DNA of 64,000 nucleotides, taken from Crotophaga sulcirostris (Eukaryota; Chordata; Aves; Cuculiformes; Crotophagidae). Below are positions 1 to 11,942 of this stretch, piece after piece. The stretch covers positions 734,411 to 798,410 of the forward strand of contig VYZB01000146.1 of NCBI GenBank assembly GCA_013397455.1, written 5' to 3'. The notes under the pieces were generated by a model. It was not told the origin of the DNA and searched no databases. It saw nothing but the letters and a program-made list of their open reading frames with translations. Positions within the stretch are counted from its first letter, which is position 1, and each line of letters begins with the position of its first letter. The translations under genes and the position numbers were made by a program.

Positions 1-171
1 ATATGTATCCAACAGAAAGGGCTTACTTTTACCCTAACCAGATAACCACTTCAACATTCCAATGTTCACAGGAGGGTTTTAACAGGCCACAGGCCATACT
101 TTTTCCTTTAAGATCAATCAGTTTCCCTTCCCTGCTTCTGATTCCCTGTTTTGTAGGAAGGCCTCTTACAG

Positions 172-290
172 AATAGAATCATAGAATCATTTTGGATGGA
201 AAAGACCTTGAAGATCACCAAGCTCAACTGTAAAACTAACACTGCTAAGATCACCACTAAACCATGTCCCTAAGCAATCTTAAACTACCC
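172..290 (-). mobile_element. CR1 LINE fragment, 3' end
   Basis: The left edge reads AGAATAGAATCATAGAATCAT, the minus-strand form of the 8-bp terminal repeats of avian CR1. It is followed by TTTTGGATGGAAAAGACCTT and the block CACCACTAAACCATGTCCC, all typical of CR1 3' untranslated sequence. The element is 5'-truncated, as most genomic CR1 copies are. It lies on the same strand as KIF26B. The inner boundary near 290 is approximate. Confidence 0.9.
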
Positions 291-1854
291 AGAGCCTCTT
301 ATTAGCAAAATTAGATCCAGCTCCTTACAGAAAACAGCTGCTGGTTTGTGAGCCAGGCCTAAGGGACATCACAGCTTTTTGGAACTAGATCTTTGTTTCT
401 GTCTAGTCAAGGGGTGGCTAAATATAGAATCACATAAAACGAGGCTGGTGGGATCTACACCATCTCCTAATCTCCAAGTGGGACCACTTTTACCTAAAAA
501 ATTCTTAGCAGCTATTTCTCTGACTTATTCTTAAGAGGCTCCATTGATGAGTTCCCATAATACCTCTCTGAAATTATTAGAAACTTTCTTTTACATCTGA
601 CATGCATCTTCAGTTAAAGATAGTATTGCTTCTTCTATTTTTCAGACTTTAAACATATAATACATTACTAAATCTGATAGTGTATATATTCACTTTTGTT
701 TTACTTACTCCTGACAGTAATTACTCTCTCTGCAAAAGTAGTTGAAATGTGGCATGTCATTTAAGTCTTGTCCTAGAATACAGCAGCAGCTGAGTCCTAC
801 AATATCACAACACTCACTGTTTTTTTTAATGTTATGTATTTTTTCTACCAGAACTGAAATGAAAGTTGTAATTCATTCCACATAACAAGGTTCTAATTTT
901 AGGCAGTCTGGATGGGCAGATCCTAGGAAGGGAGTAACATCCTAGAACTTAGAGTAGTAGGAATACTTTGTGGTGTCCAAATTTGCCATGTTTCAACTCT
1001 GAGCCACAGAATGCCACTTCCAAATTAACGTTTTCTTGTTTTGATGATACTTCGAGGAAGAAAACATGGTTAGTTTTCAAGGTACTCAACCATTTCTGTC
1101 ATGTCATCTGGACTGTCTAAGAAAAGCTAATTTACAATGGGACGTGTCTACAACAGGCGTCATTAAGTCTACAGCCCTGAGACTGACTTCTCCCTGGACA
1201 TCAATTTAACAAGATTATGATGTAGAAGGATACTGTAGCCCTCTGTGTGAAATGTAAGGCTTTTTATCCCAATAAATTATTTTCTATTTCTCTTAGCTAA
1301 TGCACAGTGAGGTTTTTCTAATCACTGTTCTTAAGGGAAGGCAAGAGAACTTAATTAATATACAGACATTTGTGAGTAAGTAGCTAGCACCTCTTTGTTA
1401 ATTCACCTTCAAATCAAGAACGGTTGCAAATAATATACCAGATTCATCTTCTAGTGTTCTTCCTCAGCAGAGTTTCGTAACTGTAAGTTCATAACAAAAA
1501 CATATTTATATAGGAGAGTTCTAAAACATTCTGAAAACCTGTAGCAAATAAGATTGAGCCTGATACACAAAAGCAGAAAAAGCAAAGCTTACATCTTCCT
1601 ACTACTTCAAATGACAAATAAATTACTTTTCATAGTTTTTTTTCTTACTTGACCAATTCCTATTCTGATACAGATACTACGCAACCAAACACTAGAATCC
1701 TTTCAAGGTAGTTAAAGACAAAAGTTATCATTGCTATTCCTTGACTGGACAATTCAATTTGACACTTAAGTGTGAATTTTAACATTTGAAGGTGCAATCT
1801 TAAAGAGAATATAAAACTTAGTATCAAAACAGTCTACCACAGACCAACATTGCT

Positions 1855-1920
1855 AGGTCTGTTTGAGAGGGTTTTTTGTTTGTCTGGGGCTTTGTTTGTT
1901 TGGGTTGGTGGGTTTTTTAG
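1855..1920 (+). repeat. T/G-rich low-complexity tract
   Basis: The tract is composed almost only of T and G (GGGTTTTTTG, TTTGTTTGTTTGGGTTGG), with four runs of three or four G. It is one of several such tracts in this intron. Confidence 0.85.
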
Positions 1921-3430
1921 GAGTGGAAATGTCTTTCCTATTTCAAGATTATTAAAAGGAGAGGGAAATGGTAGGGAATGGTCCTTAATCAAACTGGAGC
2001 CAAACTACAGGATCAGTCTGGAAAGCTCTGAATAGTAGATTTTCCTTAGTGAATATTTTAAAGACAAAATGAACCATATAAGAACCATGAACCCTGTTAA
2101 AAAGTAAAAAAACCAACATATTTTCACAGAATATGAACTTAAATTATTGGGAATACAATAAAACTGAACTGATTTTCATAATACAAATAGCAATAATTCA
2201 GATTTCTTAATATGCATTCTTTGTTTAGTTTTTTTTTCTTAGCTCAAACTTAGATCAAACTATGACCATATGACCTGCCCAGATTTGATTCAGGTTCACT
2301 AGAGCATAATCCACAAAACTATAAAGTTACATATTTTCCAGATAAAATAACTGTAGTTCACCTCTGGTTTGATCAAGTTTTCTTTGGTGCACAACAATAT
2401 CTCAATGGGCACTTGTTTCTGGCTGTAATATCAGTTACTCATACTGATAAATGTTAAATATTAGAGATCTATCTTGCAATCTGTTCATAACTTAGTGGGA
2501 CTAAGACCAACTTCCAAAGATATTTATGTGCCTAAGGAAGCCAACAGGGATGGCTGGGAGAACTCAGAAAGAACAGGCTTGTGTTGCAATCTGTAAGTGC
2601 TTGGGCACTCTGAAAATCCTACCACCTGCAGCTAAATGCATCAGAAAGCCTACATCCTGTAGTATAAAAGCCCCTTCTGTGCCAGCTGGTGCAGATGGGT
2701 TCTACAGATACTTAAAGGTGTGCTGTACCCAAAAACAGCAGGCCAAAGCAGAGGAAAAGAACATGCAGAGAAGCACACGAAAGTCTCCCCAGAACTGCTA
2801 AGCTCTGCAGACTAGTGGACCTGTTCAATCATTAAAACTGATAAAAATCAAAATACCGAGAATCAGATGAACCCGCAGAAGGCCACCAACACACACAAGC
2901 ATCAGTAGGAATGTATGTAACTTAGGACACATCAATGAAGGCAGTACCTGCTATACATAGACAAAGGCTGTAGGATCATATGTACACATGACAAACCAAA
3001 AGACCTTCTAGATAATTCCCGAATACCAACTCAGAAGTCACTGGCACACTAGTGTCATTTTCCACTTATGAATATACAAATGTGGTTGGCTCCCAGCTGT
3101 TGCTCCAGCCAAGTACCATAAACAAGAGTGAGTGAGAAAGAACTGTGAGGGAATAATTGCATATACTGTATGAATAGTTATCTGCTATTAAAAACAACAG
3201 CTTTGTTCTATTAACAGCAGGTGAATTATAAAAGGTGTTCTAATTAATAGAGGTTGTGATCTGTGTCTCCCCCAACTCAATTCCATACCATGGAAACAGG
3301 AATTTATAGCATCCCTTGCTCTGGTGCTCACTTCTGGTGCTCCACTTCTACCCAACAGGAGCAAACAGTGCTAGCACACCCATGTAAGCTTCAATAGAAT
3401 GAAAACGAACATGTTTTGTTATTTTAAAAT

Positions 3431-3436
3431 ACTTAC
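3431..3436 (-). other. KIF26B: Splice donor of the KIF26B exon
   Basis: On the minus strand the exon ends CCAA and the intron begins GTAAGTATTTT. The six intronic bases match the U1 consensus GTRAGT fully. The last exon base is A instead of the usual G, a mild weakness offset by the strong intronic half. Reading through the donor adds only VSILK before a TAA, so intron retention would truncate the protein almost immediately. Confidence 0.93.
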
Positions 3437-3970
3437 TTGGTAGGGATATAAAGTGACGCCATTCGTTCTTGACAAAGACCAGGTGCCGTCAAGATACTGA
3501 TGAGCCTGGATAGCCACAGAGTTGAGAACATTACCATTGCTGGGACTGGTAGCCACTTGAAAGCTGACCTTGGCTTGGTGTCCAGGAGAGCCATTTTTCT
3601 TCTCCACCCCATTGGCAATTCCTAGACTGTTGGGTTTTCCACTGTGTTTGTTGGTAACAAAGCCTGTATAATTAGATGTAGCATAAGGAGCAGGCACGTA
3701 TGCCCAGTCTCTGGGCTGCAGGCTGCCCATGTGCCGGGGACTCACTAATGTGGGGATATTGGAGAGAGGTGGGGGAGAGCCTGGCGAGGCATCATAATGT
3801 TCTGAGTTGGCAGTTTGCTCTAAGGTCAGCACCATCTGAATGGCCTCTTGCTTCAATTGGTTCAGGTGTGTAGCACAAACATCACATCTGTTGTCCTTTT
3901 CGTTCCATGCCTTACGAATGGTATTGGGAACTTGGAGCTTGTCATGAATCACTGAAGAGAAACCTGGGTC
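3437..3970 (-). CDS. KIF26B: KIF26B internal exon (N-terminal region, before the motor domain)
   Basis: This is a single coding exon of 534 nt, exactly 178 codons. It begins on a codon boundary with [10 protein letters not shown] and ends with Y-P-Y-Q, so it is phase 0 at both ends. Recognition rests on strong recalled similarity to the vertebrate KIF26B N-terminal region. Visible landmarks by exon codon are a CDVC (CxxC) motif at 29-32 followed by a Leu/Lys-rich helix-like segment (L36, L39, K40, A43), a Pro/Ser stretch ([12 protein letters not shown]) at 62-73, and a well-conserved C-terminal block with [22 protein letters not shown]26B is an atypical kinesin-11-family member described as poorly or non-motile, linked to cell adhesion, cytoskeletal organisation and Wnt5a-Ror signalling. 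The motor domain is encoded by later exons to the left of this window. The frame has no internal stop or frameshift, so the exon looks intact. It is probably exon 3, by analogy with mammalian gene structure, but the number is not certain. Confidence 0.95.
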
Positions 3971-4012
3971 CTAAAAATCAAAACAGAGAAGGAGGGGGGA
4001 AACAAGAGAAAA
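3971..4012 (-). other. KIF26B: Splice acceptor and polypyrimidine tract
   Basis: On the minus strand the sequence running into the exon is a pyrimidine-dominated stretch of about 40 nt (TTTCTCTTG, TTTCCCCCCTCC, TTCTCTG, TTTTGATTTT) ending in AG at 3972-3971, directly before GACCCAGGT. No other AG lies between the tract and the exon start. A branch point could lie in the TTAAAC around 4016-4022, but that is only a guess. Confidence 0.92.
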
Positions 4013-7000
4013 ATGTTTAACCATGGTCACCACAGTGAAACATTATTACTGCTGATTGTGCATTTCAAAAGCCAATTTATGAGATAAGCTTAAAATGCAA
4101 ACAAAGGCCATTAGATACAGTCAACATATGCCAGCAACAAAGCTGAACAAAAATGAGAAACTAGATTGTGTTGGAAAGAAAAAATTCTTTTACTGATAAG
4201 TGGCAAATATTATAATTTCCACTGCAAGCTTCAATGCATGGCAGAGAGAGTGAATTAACCTGCTTCACACCATTGCACCTAATTTCTGGCTTGAATGAAA
4301 CTTACTCTTAGTTACACAGGTGAGATCAAGAGCAACTCCACTAAAACCACAGGGCTTGTAGCAAGGTTCACAAACCCATCTACTCATCAATGCCAGCTTT
4401 TCATACTCAAAAAATGCAGAAAATACTCTGTAACAAAAATGTGAAATTTAAAAGCCTGCCTGTAAAGAAAAAATGAAAAGAAAAAGCAGAAGTACCATCA
4501 CTCTCCCAAAATCCTTTTCAGAATTCAAAACATATGGATATTTGACAAAGCTTTTCAGCCCTTCATTTACCAATAATACACTTTTCAGCCAGTGAAAAAA
4601 ACCAGACTTTTCTGTTAATGAAATGTTCTACCACTATTTGGGGTATCTGCTGATAATGTAAAATAAAACAATAATTTTATTTAGAAAATAGAACATGTAT
4701 AGGGTCAATAATTTGCAAAGACTAACTTTCTTCTTGGAAAGTATAGGTTTGGTGCAGAACCATGTGATCAGGCTTAAAAACTCTTGCCTCACATCCTTAC
4801 CTCTGGTAAATCTTTAAATGCCAGTGGTGCTCTCCATAGAGCAATATGCCACCCTGATCTGACTACAGCCACTGAATGCTGGCCTAAATTGCCAAGTTCT
4901 TCAGTAAGCTGTGAAGCCAAGCAGCAGTCTTAGCAGGGGCTTATCACCAAACTTGCCTAGTTCTTACAGCCTTGCACAGTTTTAGAAATGCATAGCAATG
5001 ACATATGTTTTACACAGAGCAAACAATGACAGTTATGTGATGGAAATTTCTTGGAAATGTCACACTACATTTTTGTGGTTTTACCAAGCAGGCAGGGCAG
5101 ACTTCACCTTTCCCTCCTTAAGTTTTAAAGAACTATTGGTGGATTTTCTTATGACTACTCAAAAAGATTTACAATCAGTAACATCAGAATCTTTTTTCCC
5201 CCCCCTTCTGTCTTTGTTGCTTCATGAACTGTAGCAGATAACTGAAATCAGACTGGAAGAGGGTTGGGCAGGGGGGGAAATCATACAAATAGACACCACC
5301 CTTATCAAGTAATTTGATGAACCTGATGTCATCCAAGATAGACAAATTTCATGTCATGATAGTTTGACTGTGCTGGGAAAGAATGGATAGGGGGTATAAC
5401 ATTGGGAGGGAGAGAATTCATTGGTAGACAGTCATATTCATTATGATCAGTCTTTATTATATACTCAAGCATTTTATTTTCACTGTTTAACTACCGTGAA
5501 CAGCTCCTCAGCATGCAGTGATTAATTGATTCATAAATCATGGTGCCTCTTTATGCACAACAGCAAAAGAGGAGAGCAGTTCTATCCACAGAAGCCCAAG
5601 AGAGTCATATAAGCTGATGGGAAACAACAGGAGGCTGAGATGTGATCAAGCCTCAAGCTGGTCATTTCTATTCTATGCTCAAAGGAGGTCAAGAGCATCA
5701 AAGTGTGTCAGGAAGGCACAAACTGGATTCTACACCAACCATCCCCCCCTTAGCCTTCAGGAAAGGGACTGCTGGAAATCAGGGGGGGAAACCAGAAAGC
5801 AAAAGATGTCAAATCTTATTTTCCATCCCATACCATAACTAGGTCAACAGATCACATCAGATATAGAAACCCCATCCATGATGGCAGATAGGCAGGGAAG
5901 GGGGTCTCTGCTTTTCCCATAATGAGCCAGACAAAGATACCTATATAGCTGAAGTGAGGTGTGAGTCTTCTTTCCAGGCTGTTCCACACCAGTTCAGGAA
6001 AAATCCTTGCCAGCTCTTCCTTCAGCTAGGTAGGGCCACAGAGCTAGCTGTTGTTCACTGAAAGTTAACTTCCTTTAGGCAACTGGGCTTGAACCCAGAT
6101 AATTATATTACATGTTCAGATCCAGCAGCAATTCAACACAGAAATTCCTGGATACTATGATAAATATTCCAAGGAAATAAAGCCTTCTCTAAAGTAAGCA
6201 AATGCCAGCAGGATATAAATATTCAAGTAGCACACCAACTTTAAAGAGTGTTGGACAGCAGTGAGTTCAGCTTCATCTCAGTGTTAAAACAAACATCAGA
6301 TCATTCTCTGATAAAACAATAAACAGAAAGAGAGAGAGGGAGAGAGGGAAGAAGTAAGACAGGAACAGAAAGGAGGGAAACAGGCACAACCTGAATTGAT
6401 TACTTCTCCTGAGACTGGCCCTACTAATCTATCATACTCTACTAGATGAATAGCTCAAACTGCATCCAAGTCTGGTATATGAAACAGAAATGAAACAGGA
6501 CAGCAGATAAATTTGGAGAAACTCAACTTCCAGAAACACATTAGTCACATTTTGTTCTCAAAACAAAACTGATAGAGCCTAAAAGAGAGTTTATTTTCTT
6601 ATTCTGCACTGAGCATTTCCACTATAATTTCAAAGAAGAATCTGCTGACAAGCTTGCAACACATTTAGCGGGAAGAAAGCCAAAGCTGGATGGTCACTAC
6701 ACTGTTGCTTGAACAGCAGGGAAAGGTATCTACATGGCACTTTCTGTTTCAGTATCTTCTCTGTAAGCAATCATCTGCACACATTCCCCTAGGAGAGTTT
6801 TATTAGTTCAATAAACAGTATCTTGCCCCATAGGCATTTGACAATATCTTGTCCTATATGAAATAGTCACAGACAAGCCTTACTGGATAAGCACTCTGAG
6901 CTAGCTGCACTAAGCAGCAGGAGTTGGAAAGGTTATACTCACTAGTGAAACTTGTGAGGTCTAAGAAACTCCACACTCTCTGGCGTGAGAGCAGATTTGA

Positions 7001-10000
7001 TTGTGAAATCTAAGGTTGACACTGGAAATACCATCTATACTTTGGCACTCATTTCCAGTCCTGACAGAACAAAGTACAGTGACACTGAAAACTGAAACAG
7101 AACTTTAAAAATCACAAAAGAGTTTGGTTCGAGGTCAGGGCAAAGGTTCATGATGGTTTCTCTTATTGCTGTAATGGTTCACCCATCTTTAATATAAACA
7201 GCATTACTATAAACTCCTATTCCTATAATAAACAAATGAAGGCGTATAAAAGGTCTGAAAGCTTCAGGAGATCAGTCACAACACAGACCATAGTAGAAAT
7301 GCACAAAGCCAGCAGTGAACTGAACAGAGCGTACAGTGAGCTTTGTTGCAGGGAGCCTTTTCACATTACCTTTGAGTTTTCAACCTCAAGGAAACATCTC
7401 CAGCTATGCTTGGTGGTTCATCTGTTTCACTGTAACCAGCTAGTAATTAATCCCTCGTCTTTGGTCCTGAACTAAAAACCCACATGGGAAAGACAGAAGA
7501 GGGAAGGAAGTTTTGTTTTTCAGAGACTATCTCAGATCAGTATACTGAGGAATTCTTGCTTCAGCCAGGGAAAACGTACCCAGCGAACAGGCTCTAATTA
7601 AGAAATACTGAAGTACATGGACAGCTATACCAGGGTAAATGCAGTTCTGATCTCATTGAGGAAGAACAGCACTACTGTATGATCATGTAAGATAATACAG
7701 AAGCATCCTCCTTTCTTTCACCTGCCTTCGTAAATCTGTACCTTGCTGTATAGTTTTCATGGTATTTTAACACCATCACTAAAAGCAGACTACAAACAGA
7801 ACAATCCTTTCCTTCCTGCTACCTAGCTTGGTGCCCATCTTTCTCAACAGAGAAAGCAAACAACCACTTCCAGCATGAAGCACAGTCTATTTCACACACA
7901 CATTCACCCAAAGCTCACAGAGAGACATAATGCAAACAGACACAGTTTAACTGGTAGACAGAAAGGCAGGCAAGAAATAGGATGAGGAATTTGCACTTTT
8001 ACATGTTACATGGAACCTAGCTGACAGATTCATATACAAATACCTCATATGCATACTACTTTTTTGCAAACATGTAGCAGGCAGACATTAATACAGGACA
8101 CATTTCTCTAAGATTTTGTGCACAACTGTATTTGATTTGGTCAGCTACAGCCTATGCAAGTTAGACATTGTAACCCTATGTCATTACCCTACCTCAGAGA
8201 AAACTCAACCATACAATGGATCTCAAGACCTTATCAAATTGTGTTCTTTAATGCCATTATTATTCATTGCCCTTCAGGGAAAAACAAAGTAGTCAATACT
8301 AACTAAATCACAGAGGTCAGCTTCTGCTTGGAGATGCTCACAGAAGACTCATGGAGTTCTTTTGTTTCTGAAAGTGTCCAGGCAGCAGTGACTGCTGTTA
8401 TGTAATCCATCACACAAGGTGAGGGGAGAAGTAGGGGAAAGCAATGATCAAAGTTTTGCCCAGGAAGAAGCACGTTTTCCAGACTCTCACTCTCCACAAG
8501 CAGGGAGTAAAAGAACTAATTAAGAAACATTAGTAGGAGGGAAGCCTTAACGCTGATAAAAACCACATGTTTTTCCATGACTGTGCAAACATCTCTGCTA
8601 TAAACACAATCCTGTTAGTCCATGGTTGGTTTCTATTTAGGAAAAAAGAAACCAACTTCCTCTGTTCTCCTTTCTCTCCAGGGTGTATTTTCCAGCCCAA
8701 TAAAGAGATTATACATGCAAATTTACTTTCCAGAGGCACTTGGGCTATCTTCCAAGTGACTCTGCACCCTAACTTAAATACATCCTATCATCTTCTAGGC
8801 TACATTTCAGAGATTTGCTGTTTTCAGCATTCCAGAGCCCCAACAGCTGAAAAACAGCTCATCACTGTTACAACGGCACTACTTCTGTTAAACCAAAAGA
8901 ACGTTCGAATAAACTGAAGTGAATGGGAGTTTTTCCTCAAATAAGCATGACAGGATACACACTATGACTATAAATTAGTAGCACTGTACCATCAAACTGC
9001 ACTGGGTGCCCTTAGATAAAAATCAGTTAGCTTTCCTAAGACTAAGTCATCCGAATTTTCTCAAGTTGCAGGATCTCCACTAGCACAAGCACTGTTTTGG
9101 TAAGTAAAAGCCAAAGTTGCACATGAGTAAGACAAAGGGGGCAGTAAGGTGGCCTCCCTTTTTCTACTGCTTTGTATGTAGCAACTGACACTTTCTCTGG
9201 GAATGATCATAACTGCCTTACCTTCTCTGTCACAGACGACTTCCCTCATGTCCAACATGTCTTCTTCACATAAGCCACCCATTACCATTCCCAGCCAGGC
9301 AAATGAAACTATCTCATCTTATTTGCTAAGAAAGAACATATTCCCCTCTCTCCTTTCCCCAGCAGGAACATGTTTGCATGTGTGTGTGTCATCCCCCTTC
9401 CCAAGCGCTGTTATTACATGTTGGGGAAAGGAGAAATGAGGGCAATCCTGAACTGGGGAGCTGCAAGCAGTGAACTAGGGAAAAGGAGAGACGGGTCATG
9501 AAGAAAGCATAGTAGCATATGAAAGAGGCTTTTTACATTATCCTTTTTCCAACATTGCTGTTTTCAGCAAGCCTTTGCAAAAAGACTGCCTTACCAACTG
9601 CAGTGTTACCATATTCCACCTCTTTAACTATAAACCATTTTTGTCCCTCAGATTTGAACAACTGCTCTCTACTGGTGACCTAAGTTTTCACTTTCAAAAA
9701 GGCCATAAGAGTGCTTCCTGTCCTACAGTCAGTATCTCCAGAACACATCTTCAGGACCAGCTCTTTTCAAGGAGGGAGAAATCAGATCTTTATCCTGTCT
9801 GGTGCAGCTCTCACAATATTACTATTTTCAAGGTGTTTTTCTTGAGTTGGCACGTACTACTGATATTGGACTTTTATAATTTAACACATCAGTATAAGCC
9901 AGTCACTCAAACAAGAAAAATGTGCTCCTTTGGTTTAGGTTCTCTGTTTTTTTATCTGAAAGAGACAGAAAGACTGAGCAAGGCTCACCTTACAAACCTG

Positions 10001-10524
10001 CAGCAGCAGGAAGCAGAAGAGAGAAAACCCTGGAAAAATAGGAGGATTACAAATGGGGAGGAGAGATAGAAGAACAGAAAGAACAAAAAGTGTTTTCTAA
10101 TTGCTCCATGGATTGGCTTATGGCTGTGATGATGGATCACCACTGATGGACTTACAGCTGTACACATCTGGCACACAGGTGTTTGTGTTAGCATTTGATA
10201 GCTAGACAGCAGCCAGTTTTTTAATTGGGTTGGGAAGAATAGATGAAATAGCAGCAGGAAAATCTAAACATACATTCAGTGGTGCAAATCCAAGCCTTGC
10301 CCAATGAGCTCTGCAACCCAGACTGAGTCTGTGGCCAGAACATGCATAGGCTATCCTGGAGGAAAGCTTCTTCTGAAGCTATATGGTAGAAAAACTCAGC
10401 TGTTGCTGAAGGGTCAGAATTTGTCAGCACCCTTTTTATACCACAAGGAATAGAAACAAACACAGAATTGCAGAAGCTTCATCACTTCTGCTGGGAAAAG
10501 CAGCAGCTCCATTCTCTCCTCACT
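4013..10524 (-). other. KIF26B: KIF26B upstream intron, segment adjoining the exon
   Basis: This segment is intronic with frequent stops in all frames and no recognisable exon, RNA gene or transposon. A GA-rich stretch sits at 6324-6360. The longest open frame (9575-10069, +, 164 codons) is rich in Phe, Leu and Ser, has no domain I know, and is antisense to the host gene. I treat it as a chance frame. Confidence 0.8.
6324..6360 (+). repeat. GA-rich simple repeat
   Basis: The stretch is purine-only or nearly so, with AGAGAGAGAGGGAGAGAGGG at its centre. It is pyrimidine-rich on the transcribed sense (minus) strand. It is a degenerate microsatellite. Confidence 0.85.
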
Positions 10525-10640
10525 GTTTTGTATTTTCCTGCCTGAACGCCGAAGGACTGCATTTGTTTTCTTACCCACCAGAGCACACTATGAGATTATG
10601 TTCAACTGATTATTCACCTTGACCCCCTAGTATTTTTCTG
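10525..10640 (-). mobile_element. CR1 LINE relic, ORF2 reverse-transcriptase 3' region
   Basis: Translating the minus strand from 10638 gives EKY, a stop, GVKVNNQLN, a few residues, another stop, then CALVGKKTNAVL. This pattern matches the block near the C-terminal part of CR1 ORF2 (EKDLGVLVD-like, then CALVAKK-like). In-frame stops show the copy is dead. Edges are approximate, and flanking sequence to about 10480 may belong to it. Confidence 0.75.
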
Positions 10641-11817
10641 CATCATTGCAAGAAGCAGTCTTGTGTCATGCATGGAACCCAGATGTGTCACAGATGCATA
10701 TTTTGCTCAAGTTTCCAGTCACGACACAGAACTCAGTTGCTCTTGCTGCCTCTTCAGTCACCTAGGGGCCAGCTACAAATTTGACATAACTATTGTTAGA
10801 ATGAGAAGGTTTCAAGAGTTTATGAACAGTTAGCTTTATCAACTAAATGTTTAGTCTAACTCCTCACCAATATGGCAAATGTGGTGATACCTTATTTATA
10901 CAAAATTCTTCTGATTGCTATTCACAAAGAAACTGTTCTTTATTGTTGATATTCTGCTACCTACCCTTTCAAATGCATCTGGGATAAGTATGAAGCATGA
11001 TTGACCTACGATTACATGGGCCAGACATGTTAAAATACTGGAATAACATTAGTTTTCCTTTGATCCTCTCAAACATCCAAGCTTTGATAAGCATCAAATC
11101 AACAGATCACTTGAACCTCTTGGAGTAATCAAGCTACAGCAGCAATTACTGTTCTGACACACCTCCACATTTTCAAAGTTTAGCTTTCTTTTCCTGTGAG
11201 AAGAGCATTACAGGTCTTCAGTGAATGCCAGCACTGAGATTCTACTGACACTGTAACCAATGATTTCTCAAACAGCTGTCATACCTGCAGAATGGTAAGT
11301 GTGAAGGTCAGGGCATTATTCATGACACCTATATAGTTACTATTCTTCTGATTTATAAAGGGGTTTGTAGCAAGCTGAAACCTCTTGTAACTGCTTTTAA
11401 AATCTGAGAATCATCCCCTTTTAGGCAAACAATGATTAGGAAAATTATAGTATTTTGTATTTCATAGTTTAGCATTCTCAAAAGAGCTATTCAGGATGTA
11501 AATTTTTTTTATCAAATCGGTTCAGTTTCAGCACATCTACAATTGACATGCATCAGAGAATCAAAAATTTTATCCTATTTGGCTTACTTTTGTACCCTGT
11601 TTTTTTTCAAACCGTTTCTGCATGCTCACTCTTATGCTTTTCTCTCCACCCTAAGAAACATCAGTGTCTTTAAACTGCATACAAGATCACTGTTTTGGGC
11701 AGGGGGACAAGGGAGAGAAAAAAAAAAAAAAAATCAATAGATTGACACAGGTTAGTGGTGGCTTTTACAATGGCTAAAGAGTTTTGCCTTTGCTTGTCCA
11801 ATCTTCCTTAAGTGTTT

Positions 11818-11942
11818 TGGGGCATTTTTGTTCGGTTTGGGTTTGTTTTTTTTCTTTTTGTTTGGGCTTTGGGGGGAATGGTGGTGTTTGTTTTGTTTTG
11901 TTTGGGGGTTTGGTTTGGTTTTTGGCTGTGTTTGTTTTTTTA
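11818..11942 (+). repeat. T/G-rich low-complexity tract, the longest of its kind here
   Basis: About 125 bp consists almost exclusively of T and G (TTTGTTTGGGCTTTGGGGGG, then GTTTTGTTTTGTTTGGGGG). It contains G6, G5 and G3 runs that could support weak G-quadruplexes on the plus strand. The 68-codon open frame across it is only a reflection of low complexity. Confidence 0.9.

Larger units (their letters stand above)
1..3430 (-). other. KIF26B: KIF26B intron downstream of the exon (5' part)
   Basis: This is the first 3.4 kb of the intron that follows the exon in the gene's direction. It is A+T-rich, with no further exon-like frame bounded by splice sites. It holds a CR1 3' fragment at about 172-290 and a T/G-rich tract at 1855-1920, both described separately. 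An open frame of 91 codons at 2526-2801 (+) has no recognisable domain and is antisense to the gene. I see nothing else specific here. Confidence 0.85.

Noticed and set aside
8715..8722. Octamer ATGCAAAT sites (also 24832-24839, 55518-55525, 59839-59846)
   Set aside because: Four hits on two strands is close to chance expectation for an A+T-rich 64-kb sequence, and the sites are not clustered.
9575..10069. Plus-strand open frame of 164 codons
   Set aside because: It has no domain or family resemblance, a composition typical of translated intron, no splice sites framing it, and lies antisense to KIF26B. One such frame is expected by chance in 64 kb.
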